Assembly (NCBI RefSeq): GCF_947241705.1
Contig: NC_079260.1
Coordinates: 1-64,000 of the forward strand
Reading direction: 5' to 3'
From: Saccharomyces mikatae IFO 1815
Lineage: Eukaryota; Ascomycota; Saccharomycetes; Saccharomycetales; Saccharomycetaceae
Length of the DNA: 64,000 bases
The position numbers and the translations under genes are program-made. Position 1 is the stretch's first letter; each line of letters begins with the position of its first letter. Under the pieces are notes generated by a model. The model did not search any database. It was not told where the DNA came from and saw nothing but the letters and a program-made list of their open reading frames with translations. Positions 43,463-55,547 of this stretch are shown piece by piece.

Positions 43463-44585
43463 CTTTTAGTTTTTATTGCGCTTTTGTTTTTTGTTTTTTG
43501 TTGTTTTAGTTTTGTTATCCTTTATTCTTCTAGGGTACAAGTGTACGATGAACCAGAACCAGTTAATTTCACCTTTGCCCTTTATATGTCTCTGTAAGTG
43601 GCAGGTTTCTAGGGGGAGGCGACAGTCTCACACCATTGATGCGATAAATTTCAATAATGAATACGTTTGCTTTTTGCATATATCCAGGGGAATTCAACTC
43701 TAAATATTACTTCCGTTTCATTGGATTCTGTATCCTATAAGACTAGGAGTCAAGAAATGATATTATTCAATAATATTCTAGAATGTCTACGTCATGTCTG
43801 ACTAGGCAGCTTCCTGCCTCACTAACCTGCCTGCTGACAAACTACCGCACCGAGGAATCACCCCACTTTATATTGTGCCTTAGTGCCTCGGTGCCTGCAC
43901 AGATTCTTTTCTATAACCCACGTAGTCGAGACGCATACCCCACCCCCATCTTTGATATTTACAAACTTTAATTTTTAAGTCCGGTACGCGGCCCTTGAAG
44001 TTAAACTAAATTAACTGACTGCATAATCCTGCAAATAATGTCATCAGCAAATACCCAATTGGCGAAAAAAGTACATGCTTTTACCCAAGTTATCGTCGAC
44101 CTACTCATGGGTTACCAAATGGACGTTCGCTATACCCCTTCCAAGAAAAGCTAGAATCTCAGATAACAATAAACAAGCAGTATTATATTTGACTGCTTTG
44201 GTGGCACCATATCTTTCTGGACAAAAGGTACGATTGTAGCAACTTCTAGGCCTTCACTAAAATTTTTGGTTGTTCTTTGAAATCATACAGTTGCGAACAA
44301 GGATAAGGGAGACGAAATACTAAAAAACGTGAGGCCCTTGTCTCTATTTCGCCTACATAAACTACAAAATCAACTACGCATCGTCAAGTCGTAGTATAAA
44401 TATTTTGTAGTATAGTTCATAGTGGATTGTGAAGCTACTTCCACGTTTTCGAGACTGTACTCTGGGCACGTTTCATCACTTGCATAACTGCATTGATGAA
44501 TTAATACATTATTGACATTATGAACATATTTAAGCTGTAAATAAGCATGCCTGTTTGCTCGCTTTTCTTTTCTCTTTTCACAGTC
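43463..44585. other. HXT13 upstream region, nothing else recognised
   Basis: Contains the HXT13 promoter and about 900 bases of unassigned sequence. Repeated TGCCT/TGCCTC motifs cluster near 43795-43900. No supported gene. Confidence 0.45.
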
Positions 44586-45058
44586 TCATTTTCTTGTAGC
44601 GTGTAATTCAGTCTTTTTCAGTTGAGTTAAAAATGCGACTTTTAGTGTTCCATTGACATGCGCGTATATCTTAGGTAAATGCTGCGCAATCATGCCTCTG
44701 TTTATTTGCATTAGTAATCTACGGCTGGTGGTGGGGGCGGTTGCATCTCGCTTGCCAGAGATGATACGCTTCCTCAATTTTTCACGATCTGGGGCAGGCC
44801 CATTGTTCCAATGAGCCAGTCTATCGTCAATGAATCTATCAATTTCATCATAATTGATAGTAATCCAAGGATGGTCTTCATAGCAGCAACTCGTCCGATT
44901 TATTGATGCTGTTCAACTGTCCAAAATCTGAGATCATAGTCAGCCAGATGAAACGATGCGAATGTATTTTCTGCAAGATCCTTATCATTGTGAGTTGTTT
45001 TTCTGCAGCAAGCCCATGCCAAGCCTTGAAGAGGGACAATTAGTGCGAGAAGCCTCAT
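44586..45058 (-). pseudogene. Small secreted-protein gene relic (position of YEL068C)
   Basis: A minus-strand ATG at 45058 opens a frame with a hydrophobic leader (MRLLALIVPLQGLAWACC). After one frame change the downstream part reads DHPWITINYDEIDRFIDDRL and ends at 44586. The two halves look like one small gene with a frame break, about 157 codons. In S. cerevisiae the uncharacterised YEL068C lies at this place and strand; I cannot confirm the match from memory of its sequence. Function unknown. Confidence 0.4.
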
Positions 45059-45765
45059 TGATTTCGTATATTGGCTTGGTTTTATGGCTCTGTATTTCTT
45101 CCTCTTACTTCGGCTTCTTATAAATGAAAAAGAGAATACAACGAACTAACAAGAGCTAACGATGCTAGATTTCCAGTACACTGCCCTCTCTATCAAAAAC
45201 AGTTAGTTGTAGGTGCTTGTTCAGTATTAAGCGTATGGTGGAGGCACGTGGCTGCTTCCAAGCCACCATGCCTTGAAAGAGGGAGAGAATCGTCAGCACT
45301 TATTCATAGATCTTCCTCGCATGACAGCAGAGACGACGGCCACCAACCACGCATCATAATATTGACTGTGCATCTATGCATGATCAATCTGAAAGGTTCA
45401 TGAACACATCACAAACTTTTCAAGCTATTCCAGCATAGAAATGCTGACATCCGTATACCTAAAGGTCAACGCCATTATTCCAGCACGTCAACCACATCAA
45501 TTCGATCGATTAAACTAAAGACACCAGCTGGTGACCTGGCGGCATATTGATCGATGTGCGAAAGGCATTTTTCGCAGACTGGATGTTTGGTATATTTCCC
45601 AATTTGGCTATTAAAATCGTTATCAAGCGAAAAGTTGCGCGACGACATATAAAAAAAGGAAGGAATGCATATAAGACAAATGAGTGCGCTCCAGTGAAAG
45701 AAACCCACAAGCTCACCTCCATCTTCTGGTTTTTCATAAGGAACGTTAGCACGGAGTACACAGAC
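45059..45765. other. HPA3 upstream region
   Basis: The HPA3 frame stays open upstream to 45547, with an ATG at 45583, so a longer protein is formally possible. Antisense frames at 45475-45708 and 45510-45851 overlap the HPA3 5' end at about the place of S. cerevisiae YEL067C, but I see no motif in them. Confidence 0.4.
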
Positions 45766-46251
45766 ATGTCAAACAAAGAATTTGAGAAAATGACAAGCGA
45801 TCGAATTGTGGTGAGAGCCATTGAGCCAAAAGACGAGGATGCTTGGCACAAACTGTGGAAGGAGTATCAGGGCTTCCAAAAAACCGACATGCCTCTGGAG
45901 GTAGCCACGACTAACTTTGCGAGGTTCTTAGACCCCACAGTCAAGCTGTGGGGGGCACTAGCCTTCGACACCGAGACCGGCAATGCAATTGGGTTTGCAC
46001 ACTACCTGAGCCACTTGACATCGTGGCATGTTGAGGAAGTTATCTACATGAACGATTTATATGTCACAGAACACGCCAGAATCAAAGGCGTAGGTAGAAA
46101 ACTCATAGAATTTGTATACAAACGTGCGGATGAACTTGGTACGCCTGCTGTGTACTGGGTTACAGATCATTACAATCATCGCGCACAACTACTGTACACC
46201 AAAGTGGCTTACAAGACAGATAAAGTTCTTTACAAGAGAACTGGATACTGA
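45766..46251 (+). CDS. HPA3: D-amino-acid N-acetyltransferase (GNAT family)
   Basis: Acetylates D-amino acids, detoxifying them; cytosolic GNAT-fold enzyme related to Hpa2. I place the start at the ATG at 45766 (161 residues), because the protein beginning MSNKEFEKMTSDRIVVRAIE matches the conserved part of S. cerevisiae Hpa3 (179 residues), while the preceding residues do not. The acetyl-CoA loop is ARIKGVGRKLIEFVY (about residues 105-120), the R-x-x-G-x-G/A pattern of the family, and the C-terminal VYWVTDHYNHRAQLLYTKV fits the beta6/beta7 part. A start at 45583 would add 61 residues. SIT1 follows on the same strand 450 bases downstream. Confidence 0.9.
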   Translation: MSNKEFEKMTSDRIVVRAIEPKDEDAWHKLWKEYQGFQKTDMPLEVATTNFARFLDPTVKLWGALAFDTETGNAIGFAHYLSHLTSWHVEEVIYMNDLYVTEHARIKGVGRKLIEFVYKRADELGTPAVYWVTDHYNHRAQLLYTKVAYKTDKVLYKRTGY

Positions 46252-46704
46252 AATTGATGTGTAGAACAACTTCCATGTATAAAAATAACAATAGTCTCCG
46301 TAAAAACTTCTACCAAGCCTTCTAAGAGGATTTTTTTTTTTTCAGTGAAATAGTTTTCCTCTGACTTTTCTTACTTCTCGGGTTTTATCACCACAAGCGC
46401 CGTACGGCGTTTGCACAGAAGGCTTGGGGATTAATCCAGGTGCATTTAAAGAACTGCTTTGGTGAAGAACCGGACGTATGTCGTTTGCGGATTTGTCTTG
46501 AAGAACACATTCGAGGGTGCAATCTGGTAGGTCTCCGGCCACAATCAGTTATGCCAAGTCATGATTCTTGAGTGCATTGGTGTGATAGACTGATGTAGGA
46601 ATAGTATATAAACAATAGTTAGTACGTCGATCATCGATGAGCTTAATCTGTTCTAGTGTTAAGTTTGAAATCAGTCGAAAAAGTGTCAAGCAAGTTTAAC
46701 AACA
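46252..46704 (+). promoter_or_regulatory. SIT1 promoter with Aft-type site
   Basis: AGGGTGCA at 46515-46522 reads TGCACCCT on the minus strand, the Aft core GCACCC with one mismatch at the last consensus base. A TATATAAA at about 46603-46610 lies some 95 bases before the ATG. SIT1/ARN3 is a known Aft1 target, so iron-starvation control is likely. Confidence 0.5.
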
Positions 46705-48591
46705 ATGGACCCTGCTACTGCTAACCATGCCCTCCCCGAAGACTTTACAGAAGATGTCGTTCCTGATATACTAGAAAAGGAAGTCGGAGCTATTGTCGAT
46801 GTCAACCCAACGTTAACGACATCCTCGCCAGCACCGTCTTATATTGAACTGATAGATCCGGGTGTATACAACATTGAGATTTACGCAGAAATGTACAGTC
46901 GTCCGCTATATCGTGTTGCTCTGTTCTTCTCGCTTTTTCTTATCGCTTACGCTTATGGGTTAGATGGTAATATCCGTTACACTTTCCAGGCATATGCCAC
47001 TTCATCGTACTCCCAACACTCTCTGCTGTCGACTGTCAACTGTATTAAGACGGTCATTGCTGCTGTAGGCCAGATCTTTTTTGCGAGATTGTCTGATATT
47101 TTCGGCAGATTCTCCATCATGATCGTCAGTGTCATTTTTTACAGTGTGGGTACCATCATCGAATCGCAAGCAGTAAACATCACCAGATTTGCCGTTGGTG
47201 GTTGCTTTTATCAATTGGGTCTTACCGGTATCATTCTAATTCTGGAAGTTATTGCCTCGGATTTTTCCAATCTGAACTGGAGATTATTAGCTTTATTCAT
47301 TCCAGCTTTACCTTTTATAATTAACACTTGGATAAGTGGTGATGTGACAAGCGCCATAGGTACCAACTGGAAATGGGGTATTGGCATGTGGGCTTTCATA
47401 TTGCCCCTTGCTTGTATTCCGCTTGGAATTTGTATGTTGCACATGAGATATTTGGCAAGGAAGCACGCAAAGGATAGATTGAAGCCTGAATTTGAAGCCC
47501 TGAATAAATTGAAGTGGAAATCATTCTGCATAGATATCGCTTTTTGGAAATTGGACATTATTGGAATGCTATTAATTACTGTTTTTTTTGGATGCGTACT
47601 GGTTCCATTCACACTAGCCGGCGGCTTAAAGGAAGAATGGAAATCTGCACATATTATTGTCCCTGAAGTTATCGGTTGGGTTGTTGTGTTACCATTATAC
47701 ATGCTATGGGAAATGAAGTATTCGAGACACCCACTAACACCGTGGGATTTGATTAAAGACAGAGGTATATTTTTCGCTTTGCTCATTGCATTCTTTATTA
47801 ATTTCAACTGGTATATGCAAGGTGATTATATGTATACTGTGCTGGTCGTCGCTGTCCATGAGTCAATTAAGTCCGCCACGAGAATCACCTCTTTGTATTC
47901 ATTTGTTTCGGTCATCGTCGGTACAATTCTTGGGTTCATACTGATTAAAGTGAGAAGGACTAAACCATTTATTATTTTTGGTATTTCTTGCTGGATTGTC
48001 TCCTTTGGCCTTTTGGTCCATTACCGTGGTGACTCTGGTGCACATTCCGGTATCATTGGTTCTTTGTGCCTGTTAGGTTTTGGTGCAGGTTCGTTTACTT
48101 ATGTGACACAGGCTTCCATTCAAGCTTCTGCTAAAACACATGCCAGAATGGCGGTAGTAACTTCATTATACCTAGCCACTTATAATATCGGTTCTGCGTT
48201 TGGTAGTTCTGTTAGCGGGGCCGTCTGGACTAACATTCTACCAAAGGAAATTTCGAAAAGAATTTCTGATCCCACACTAGCTGCACAAGCATATAGTGCT
48301 CCCTTTACATTTATCACCACTTATACCTGGGGTACACCTGAGAGAATTGCCCTAGTCATGTCTTACCGCTATGTTCAGAAGATTCTATGTATCATAGGTT
48401 TGGTGTTTTGCTTTCCTCTGTTAGGATGTGCCTTTATGTTGAGAAATCACGAACTTACAGATTCTATTGCCCTTGAAGGCAATGACCATTTGAAAAGTAA
48501 GGACTCTTTTGAAACTGAGGAGAAGCAAGAAAGTTTCTTGAAAAGTATGATTTTTACTCGGTTCACACGTAGTGAAGATAAAAGAAATTGA
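46705..48591 (+). CDS. SIT1: Siderophore-iron transporter (ferrioxamine type)
   Basis: ARN-family MFS transporter that imports ferrioxamine B and other hydroxamate siderophores from endosome and plasma membrane. 628 residues, equal to S. cerevisiae Sit1/Arn3. After a ~70-residue acidic cytosolic N-terminus come about 14 spans. Conserved blocks include YAYGLDGNIRYTFQAYATSS at about residue 92, FFARLSDIFGRFSIMIVS in the first inter-span loop, and AVVTSLYLATYNIGSAFGSS near 490. It complements the ferric reductase at 17.2-19.3 kb functionally: the reductase frees iron from siderophores, this protein takes the complex up whole. Confidence 0.97.
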   Translation: MDPATANHALPEDFTEDVVPDILEKEVGAIVDVNPTLTTSSPAPSYIELIDPGVYNIEIYAEMYSRPLYRVALFFSLFLIAYAYGLDGNIRYTFQAYATSSYSQHSLLSTVNCIKTVIAAVGQIFFARLSDIFGRFSIMIVSVIFYSVGTIIESQAVNITRFAVGGCFYQLGLTGIILILEVIASDFSNLNWRLLALFIPALPFIINTWISGDVTSAIGTNWKWGIGMWAFILPLACIPLGICMLHMRYLARKHAKDRLKPEFEALNKLKWKSFCIDIAFWKLDIIGMLLITVFFGCVLVPFTLAGGLKEEWKSAHIIVPEVIGWVVVLPLYMLWEMKYSRHPLTPWDLIKDRGIFFALLIAFFINFNWYMQGDYMYTVLVVAVHESIKSATRITSLYSFVSVIVGTILGFILIKVRRTKPFIIFGISCWIVSFGLLVHYRGDSGAHSGIIGSLCLLGFGAGSFTYVTQASIQASAKTHARMAVVTSLYLATYNIGSAFGSSVSGAVWTNILPKEISKRISDPTLAAQAYSAPFTFITTYTWGTPERIALVMSYRYVQKILCIIGLVFCFPLLGCAFMLRNHELTDSIALEGNDHLKSKDSFETEEKQESFLKSMIFTRFTRSEDKRN

Positions 48592-48851
48592 TATTCTTTC
48601 ACCGTAAGTATTTTTATAAATATGCACTTATAGCTATTACATAGTCAAGAACATAAAAAAGCATACGGTATATTAGCGTTTACGCCTTTACATTTTTACT
48701 GACTGTATAATTTCTTCTACAATTAGGATACTAAAAACATCAAAATATTTGGTATGTTTACTACTCAAAGTGAATGAACATGACATTTAAAAACAAGAAA
48801 CACTTGGATTCTCCCGAGCAAACTCTTGCCACGTCCAGTGAAAAGAAGTTC

Positions 48852-50303
48852 CTATATTTGGCAGTGTTGCCCATCAGAACCATTAACTGCATCTAAAATA
48901 GTTTGAGTGCTACTGATAATCATAATCATAAAGCCAAAGCATATACAGAGATAGAAAGGAAGTTTTGCGCTCCAACTCTTCTTTTTGCTAGTTAATAGTA
49001 GATTGGTGTATGGTGGTAAAATGTAAGCCATAGTGGATGCAGTGGTGGCTCCTATCAGTTCAAATAATGCGCCTAAGTTACAGGTAGTTAATGATATACC
49101 CATGGTGATAAACACAAGCAACGAAGTTATAACTATATGCTGCTTACCTGATAATTGAGTGTGCTCATCATAATTTTTGATAATTTTGCATTCATGCAAT
49201 AAATTACCCACAACATCTCTTAAAACAAAAATTTCCATAGGAAACGTAGTTAGCATATTGAATCCGAAGCAGAGCCTGGCTATATTGATTGCCGTATCTG
49301 TTCCTGGGAAACTGTTTAAAATATTTCCTTTCGTTTTTTCCTTGAAGGCCGCAAACCCTGAATATCCCATTAGTCCACAGCATATTACCGAGATAATAAT
49401 ACTTATATGTGTTAATCTAGTGAACTTGGCCACACTTCTATTCCTCATGGAAAAGAAAATAAAACTGGTATTATGGTGGCAAACTAACGCGAAGGAAATG
49501 ACTGAGAGACTCCTGAATATAGTGGTTTTTACGAAAAAATCTCGCAACTGGAGAGAATGACCTTTCCAGTCGTATGGCAGCATAGGTCCCCTAATAACCA
49601 CTGTAACAACAATTATGATCATGCTAATGACGGCTAGAAAAGATGCCTTTGATAACGCCTCTATATTCCTTTTCAAAGATAACGGAAATGAAATGAAAAT
49701 AGTAACTATTATTATGATGACGTTTCTTCTAAGCCAAAAGTGTATATCACCATCCTTCTGACTGAAAATAGCCCTGAGAACATGAGGAATGGTGTCCCCG
49801 ATAATGATGCAATAACCAATACACCCGCCGAATGCAAATAACCCGTTTGTGAAAAGAATCAGTAGTTTCCCTTTCTTGCCCATAACATGTTCGACCGTGC
49901 CTTGATATGTTCTCTTGCCAGCAAGAGTTAAATTAATGACAATAAGTCTCAATGTCCAATCGACTATAAATCCGAGCGCTATGTATGATATCAACCCACC
50001 TAGTATACCAGCATTTTTAATTGCAAACGGCTGTGTAATTATTCCGGCACCAAGAATAGAGTTCGCTAAATTCATAAAAGCCATTCTCATACTAGATTTT
50101 TTATCATTTTCCAGAAGCACTTTATTAACCAGAGTATCATCCGTATCAGAAGCAATGGGGTAGATGGCCTTCAAGGAGTCTTTCCCTTGGCTTCTGTCAT
50201 CTGAGTTGTTATCAGTTATGCCGGGCAAAGGGAAGTCTGTCAATTCAAACTCCGTTCTGAGCTCTTTGTTTTCCAGCTTAGTGTACGCACCAAGTTCAGC
50301 CAT
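48852..50303 (-). CDS. AVT2: Vacuolar amino-acid transporter
   Basis: Member of the AAAP/AVT family related to vertebrate vesicular GABA/SLC38 carriers. 483 residues (S. cerevisiae 480), with an ~85-residue hydrophilic N-terminus and about 11 spans starting at MAFMNLANSILGAGIITQPF, the family's first-span signature. Other conserved blocks are GGLISYIALGFIVDW and FAFGGCIGYCIIIGDTIP. Transport by Avt2 itself has not been clearly assigned in S. cerevisiae, so substrate is inferred from the family. Convergent with SIT1; only 260 bases separate the stops. Confidence 0.95.
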   Translation of the reverse strand: MAELGAYTKLENKELRTEFELTDFPLPGITDNNSDDRSQGKDSLKAIYPIASDTDDTLVNKVLLENDKKSSMRMAFMNLANSILGAGIITQPFAIKNAGILGGLISYIALGFIVDWTLRLIVINLTLAGKRTYQGTVEHVMGKKGKLLILFTNGLFAFGGCIGYCIIIGDTIPHVLRAIFSQKDGDIHFWLRRNVIIIIVTIFISFPLSLKRNIEALSKASFLAVISMIIIVVTVVIRGPMLPYDWKGHSLQLRDFFVKTTIFRSLSVISFALVCHHNTSFIFFSMRNRSVAKFTRLTHISIIISVICCGLMGYSGFAAFKEKTKGNILNSFPGTDTAINIARLCFGFNMLTTFPMEIFVLRDVVGNLLHECKIIKNYDEHTQLSGKQHIVITSLLVFITMGISLTTCNLGALFELIGATTASTMAYILPPYTNLLLTSKKKSWSAKLPFYLCICFGFMIMIISSTQTILDAVNGSDGQHCQI

Positions 50304-50743
50304 TATCGGAACATATATATTTGCTAGACTTCAAATCAAGATATTATTCAATCGTTCAAAACATACGGCTCTCATTATATTTTGGCGTTTTTGAGTATTC
50401 TCACTATACACATACGCATTGTGAAAATGATGCTCGGTATAAAGTTCGGGTGACAGATTGATAACGAAAAATAAATAAAAGTATCATTTAATTGTACATT
50501 AGTATTAGCATGAGAAAAATATACATATTTTATGAAGGCTCGAGGGGGGTTATAATTCCTCCACTTCATCCATTTTCTTATGGTCGGCAAGATTATCGCT
50601 GAGAAATATTGATAAGAATATAAATATTGAGACTTATAGTTAGCTCACTAATTTTTTCAAACTTTCTCTTTCTTGAATGGACCTACAAAGATGGGAATGC
50701 GAATTGACGTGGGAATGTAATCAAAGGTAACGGAACGTCATAT
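50304..50743. other. AVT2 promoter and CAN1 3' flank
   Basis: 440 bases between the AVT2 ATG and the CAN1 stop, both minus-strand genes. AT-rich; no other feature is recognised. Confidence 0.5.
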
Positions 50744-53417
<2,674 letters not shown>

Positions 53418-55265
53418 ATGCTAAGCTATTTTCAAGGGTTTGTGCCCATACATACCATATTCTACTCTGTGTTCCATCCCACAGAAGGTTCTAAAATTAA
53501 ATATGAGTTTCCCCCAAACAACCTGAAGAATCATGGCATCAATTTCAACACAATCAAGAACTACATTATACCAAAGCCTGTACTGTGCCACAAGTTGATT
53601 ACTTTCAAATATGGTACGTACAGAATTGTATGCTACCCCGTGACAATCAATTCTCCTATATATGCTAGGAATTTTTTCAGCTTTAACTTCGTCTTTGTAT
53701 TCCCATATGATTGCGAGACGTCTCCTTATGAGCCGGCCATCACTAGACTGGGCAAAATGTTCAAAGTACTAGAAGAGCAAAACCAATTGCTGTCCAAGTC
53801 TGAAAAAGACCCAGTTTTCTTTGATTTAAAAGCATTGGAAAACTCCACGATAGCGCCTTCTACTGCATGCCCCCCGGCCACATCAAATACCAGTAGCAAC
53901 ACCACACCAACACATCCTACATCCGACAAAGATGCGAAGGATCTGAGAAACAGCAGATACAATGATCTCGTCAAGGATTTTGAGCTTCCAGAGTCCACGT
54001 TTTCCATACAAGATTTACTCATGAGAATCTTTCAAGATCTGAATAATTACTCCGAGTGTCTCATACCGATAGATGAGGGAAATGCAGTAGATATAAAGAT
54101 TTTTCCGCTTTTAAGACCGCCTACAACTTGTGTTTCACTGGAAGATGTGCCGTTGTCGTCTGTGAATTTGGAAAAAATTATTGATGTAAACTGGGATCCA
54201 ACTATGATGAACATAGTCCCCTATATTGATGGTTTAAACAGTATTGCAAAAATTTCCAAGCTGAGTAACAGCGATCCTAGCCTAGTGATAGAGTGCATAA
54301 GACATTTAATATACTACAAGTGTGTCACATTATCAGATATTTTCCAATTTTCCAACATATATGCGCCCTCTTCATCAATCAGAAATTTTTTGACCGACCC
54401 ATTAATGGCCAATGATTGCCAATATTATGTCACATTCCCCGAAGTATCTAAAATATCAAGCTTGCCTCTAAACAAAAATCTGACTTCTGGTGACCTAGAT
54501 TCGCCATCATTCTCTGTACGAAGGAAATCTAAGTCGTCTAGCATACCCTCAAACCCGGGCTCTAGAACTACATCTTTTAGTTCCACCAGTAAAGTTTCTC
54601 AAAACTCTTCTATAAATTCCTCTTTTTCATCCGCTTATAGAGATTGGAGACAATCACAGACGTCTTGTTCAAGCTCAAACATTCATATTTCCAACAACCG
54701 TAATCGGTTCCTGCCAACAAGATCATGTTTATTTGACCTCTATAGATCGCTCTCACAGGGGCAAACATTAAAGGCATGGTACGAATCAAAGTATATGATT
54801 ATAAAAGATAATAACATCGATATAAGAAGATTCATAACATTTGGTCTAGAAAAGCGTATCATCTATAGATCCTACTCTTATCCTGTGATGTTGAGCGTTG
54901 GTCCACGAGAAACGAAAGAAACAGCCCCAATTATTGCAAAGGATTCCCCAAATGAGAGCAACTCATCAGAAAAAAAATATCACGAACATTCATTCTCAAT
55001 TATTAGGTCTAAAAACGCGGTACTATTTAATAATATAAAATCAGGAAGACCATCAAAGGTTTCATTTGATATGCAAAAGGCAAGTTCTTTGATAACAGGT
55101 GAATCCACTATACCCAAACTTAGTGACGATGAAGAACGTATTCTTGAGGAATCTGTTAGGAGTGCTGAAAATTTTGATAAAATTTGCGTTTTGCTCGGTA
55201 AACCTAAACTAGAAGTCGAGAATTATTTAAATGAGTTAGGGGAATTTAAGATAATTAATAGTTGA
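53418..55265 (+). CDS. NPR2: SEACIT/GATOR1 subunit Npr2
   Basis: With Npr3 and Iml1 forms the SEACIT (GATOR1) GTPase-activating complex at the vacuole that switches off TORC1 when amino acids run short. 615 residues, equal to S. cerevisiae. The N-terminal longin-type domain starts FVPIHTIFYSVFHPTEGSKI and contains the conserved FVFVFPYDCE. Long Ser/Thr/Asn-rich linkers follow (about residues 140-170 and 370-435). The C-terminal winged-helix part ends in GKPKLEVENYLNELGEFKII. The neighbouring amino-acid permease CAN1 is regulated by TORC1, a functional though not necessarily selected proximity. Confidence 0.97.
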   Translation: MLSYFQGFVPIHTIFYSVFHPTEGSKIKYEFPPNNLKNHGINFNTIKNYIIPKPVLCHKLITFKYGTYRIVCYPVTINSPIYARNFFSFNFVFVFPYDCETSPYEPAITRLGKMFKVLEEQNQLLSKSEKDPVFFDLKALENSTIAPSTACPPATSNTSSNTTPTHPTSDKDAKDLRNSRYNDLVKDFELPESTFSIQDLLMRIFQDLNNYSECLIPIDEGNAVDIKIFPLLRPPTTCVSLEDVPLSSVNLEKIIDVNWDPTMMNIVPYIDGLNSIAKISKLSNSDPSLVIECIRHLIYYKCVTLSDIFQFSNIYAPSSSIRNFLTDPLMANDCQYYVTFPEVSKISSLPLNKNLTSGDLDSPSFSVRRKSKSSSIPSNPGSRTTSFSSTSKVSQNSSINSSFSSAYRDWRQSQTSCSSSNIHISNNRNRFLPTRSCLFDLYRSLSQGQTLKAWYESKYMIIKDNNIDIRRFITFGLEKRIIYRSYSYPVMLSVGPRETKETAPIIAKDSPNESNSSEKKYHEHSFSIIRSKNAVLFNNIKSGRPSKVSFDMQKASSLITGESTIPKLSDDEERILEESVRSAENFDKICVLLGKPKLEVENYLNELGEFKIINS

Positions 55266-55547
55266 AAGAAGGATTGAAAATGTTTATTGTCCATTATAAT
55301 GTTATTTTTTTTTGTATTTATTATTACAACTTATTTCTGCGAATAAAGATAGTACATACAAATCTTTGCGCTTATATAGATAAATAGCTCCGTAAAGTTC
55401 TGTTTAAGTTTTCTTTTCCTTGTTTTACTCGATGAGGTTAATTTTATGCTTTTAGACCTTGTCTTTCAAAGAGTAACAGAATATTCATTTACATTAATTT
55501 TTTGTATTATCCATTTGAATAAATATCTGACTGAAAGGTATTACTGG

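Noticed and set aside
45475-45851. Antisense frames overlapping the HPA3 5' end (YEL067C position)
   Set aside because: Frames are broken relative to each other, overlap a well-supported gene, and show no motif; mentioned only as position matches.
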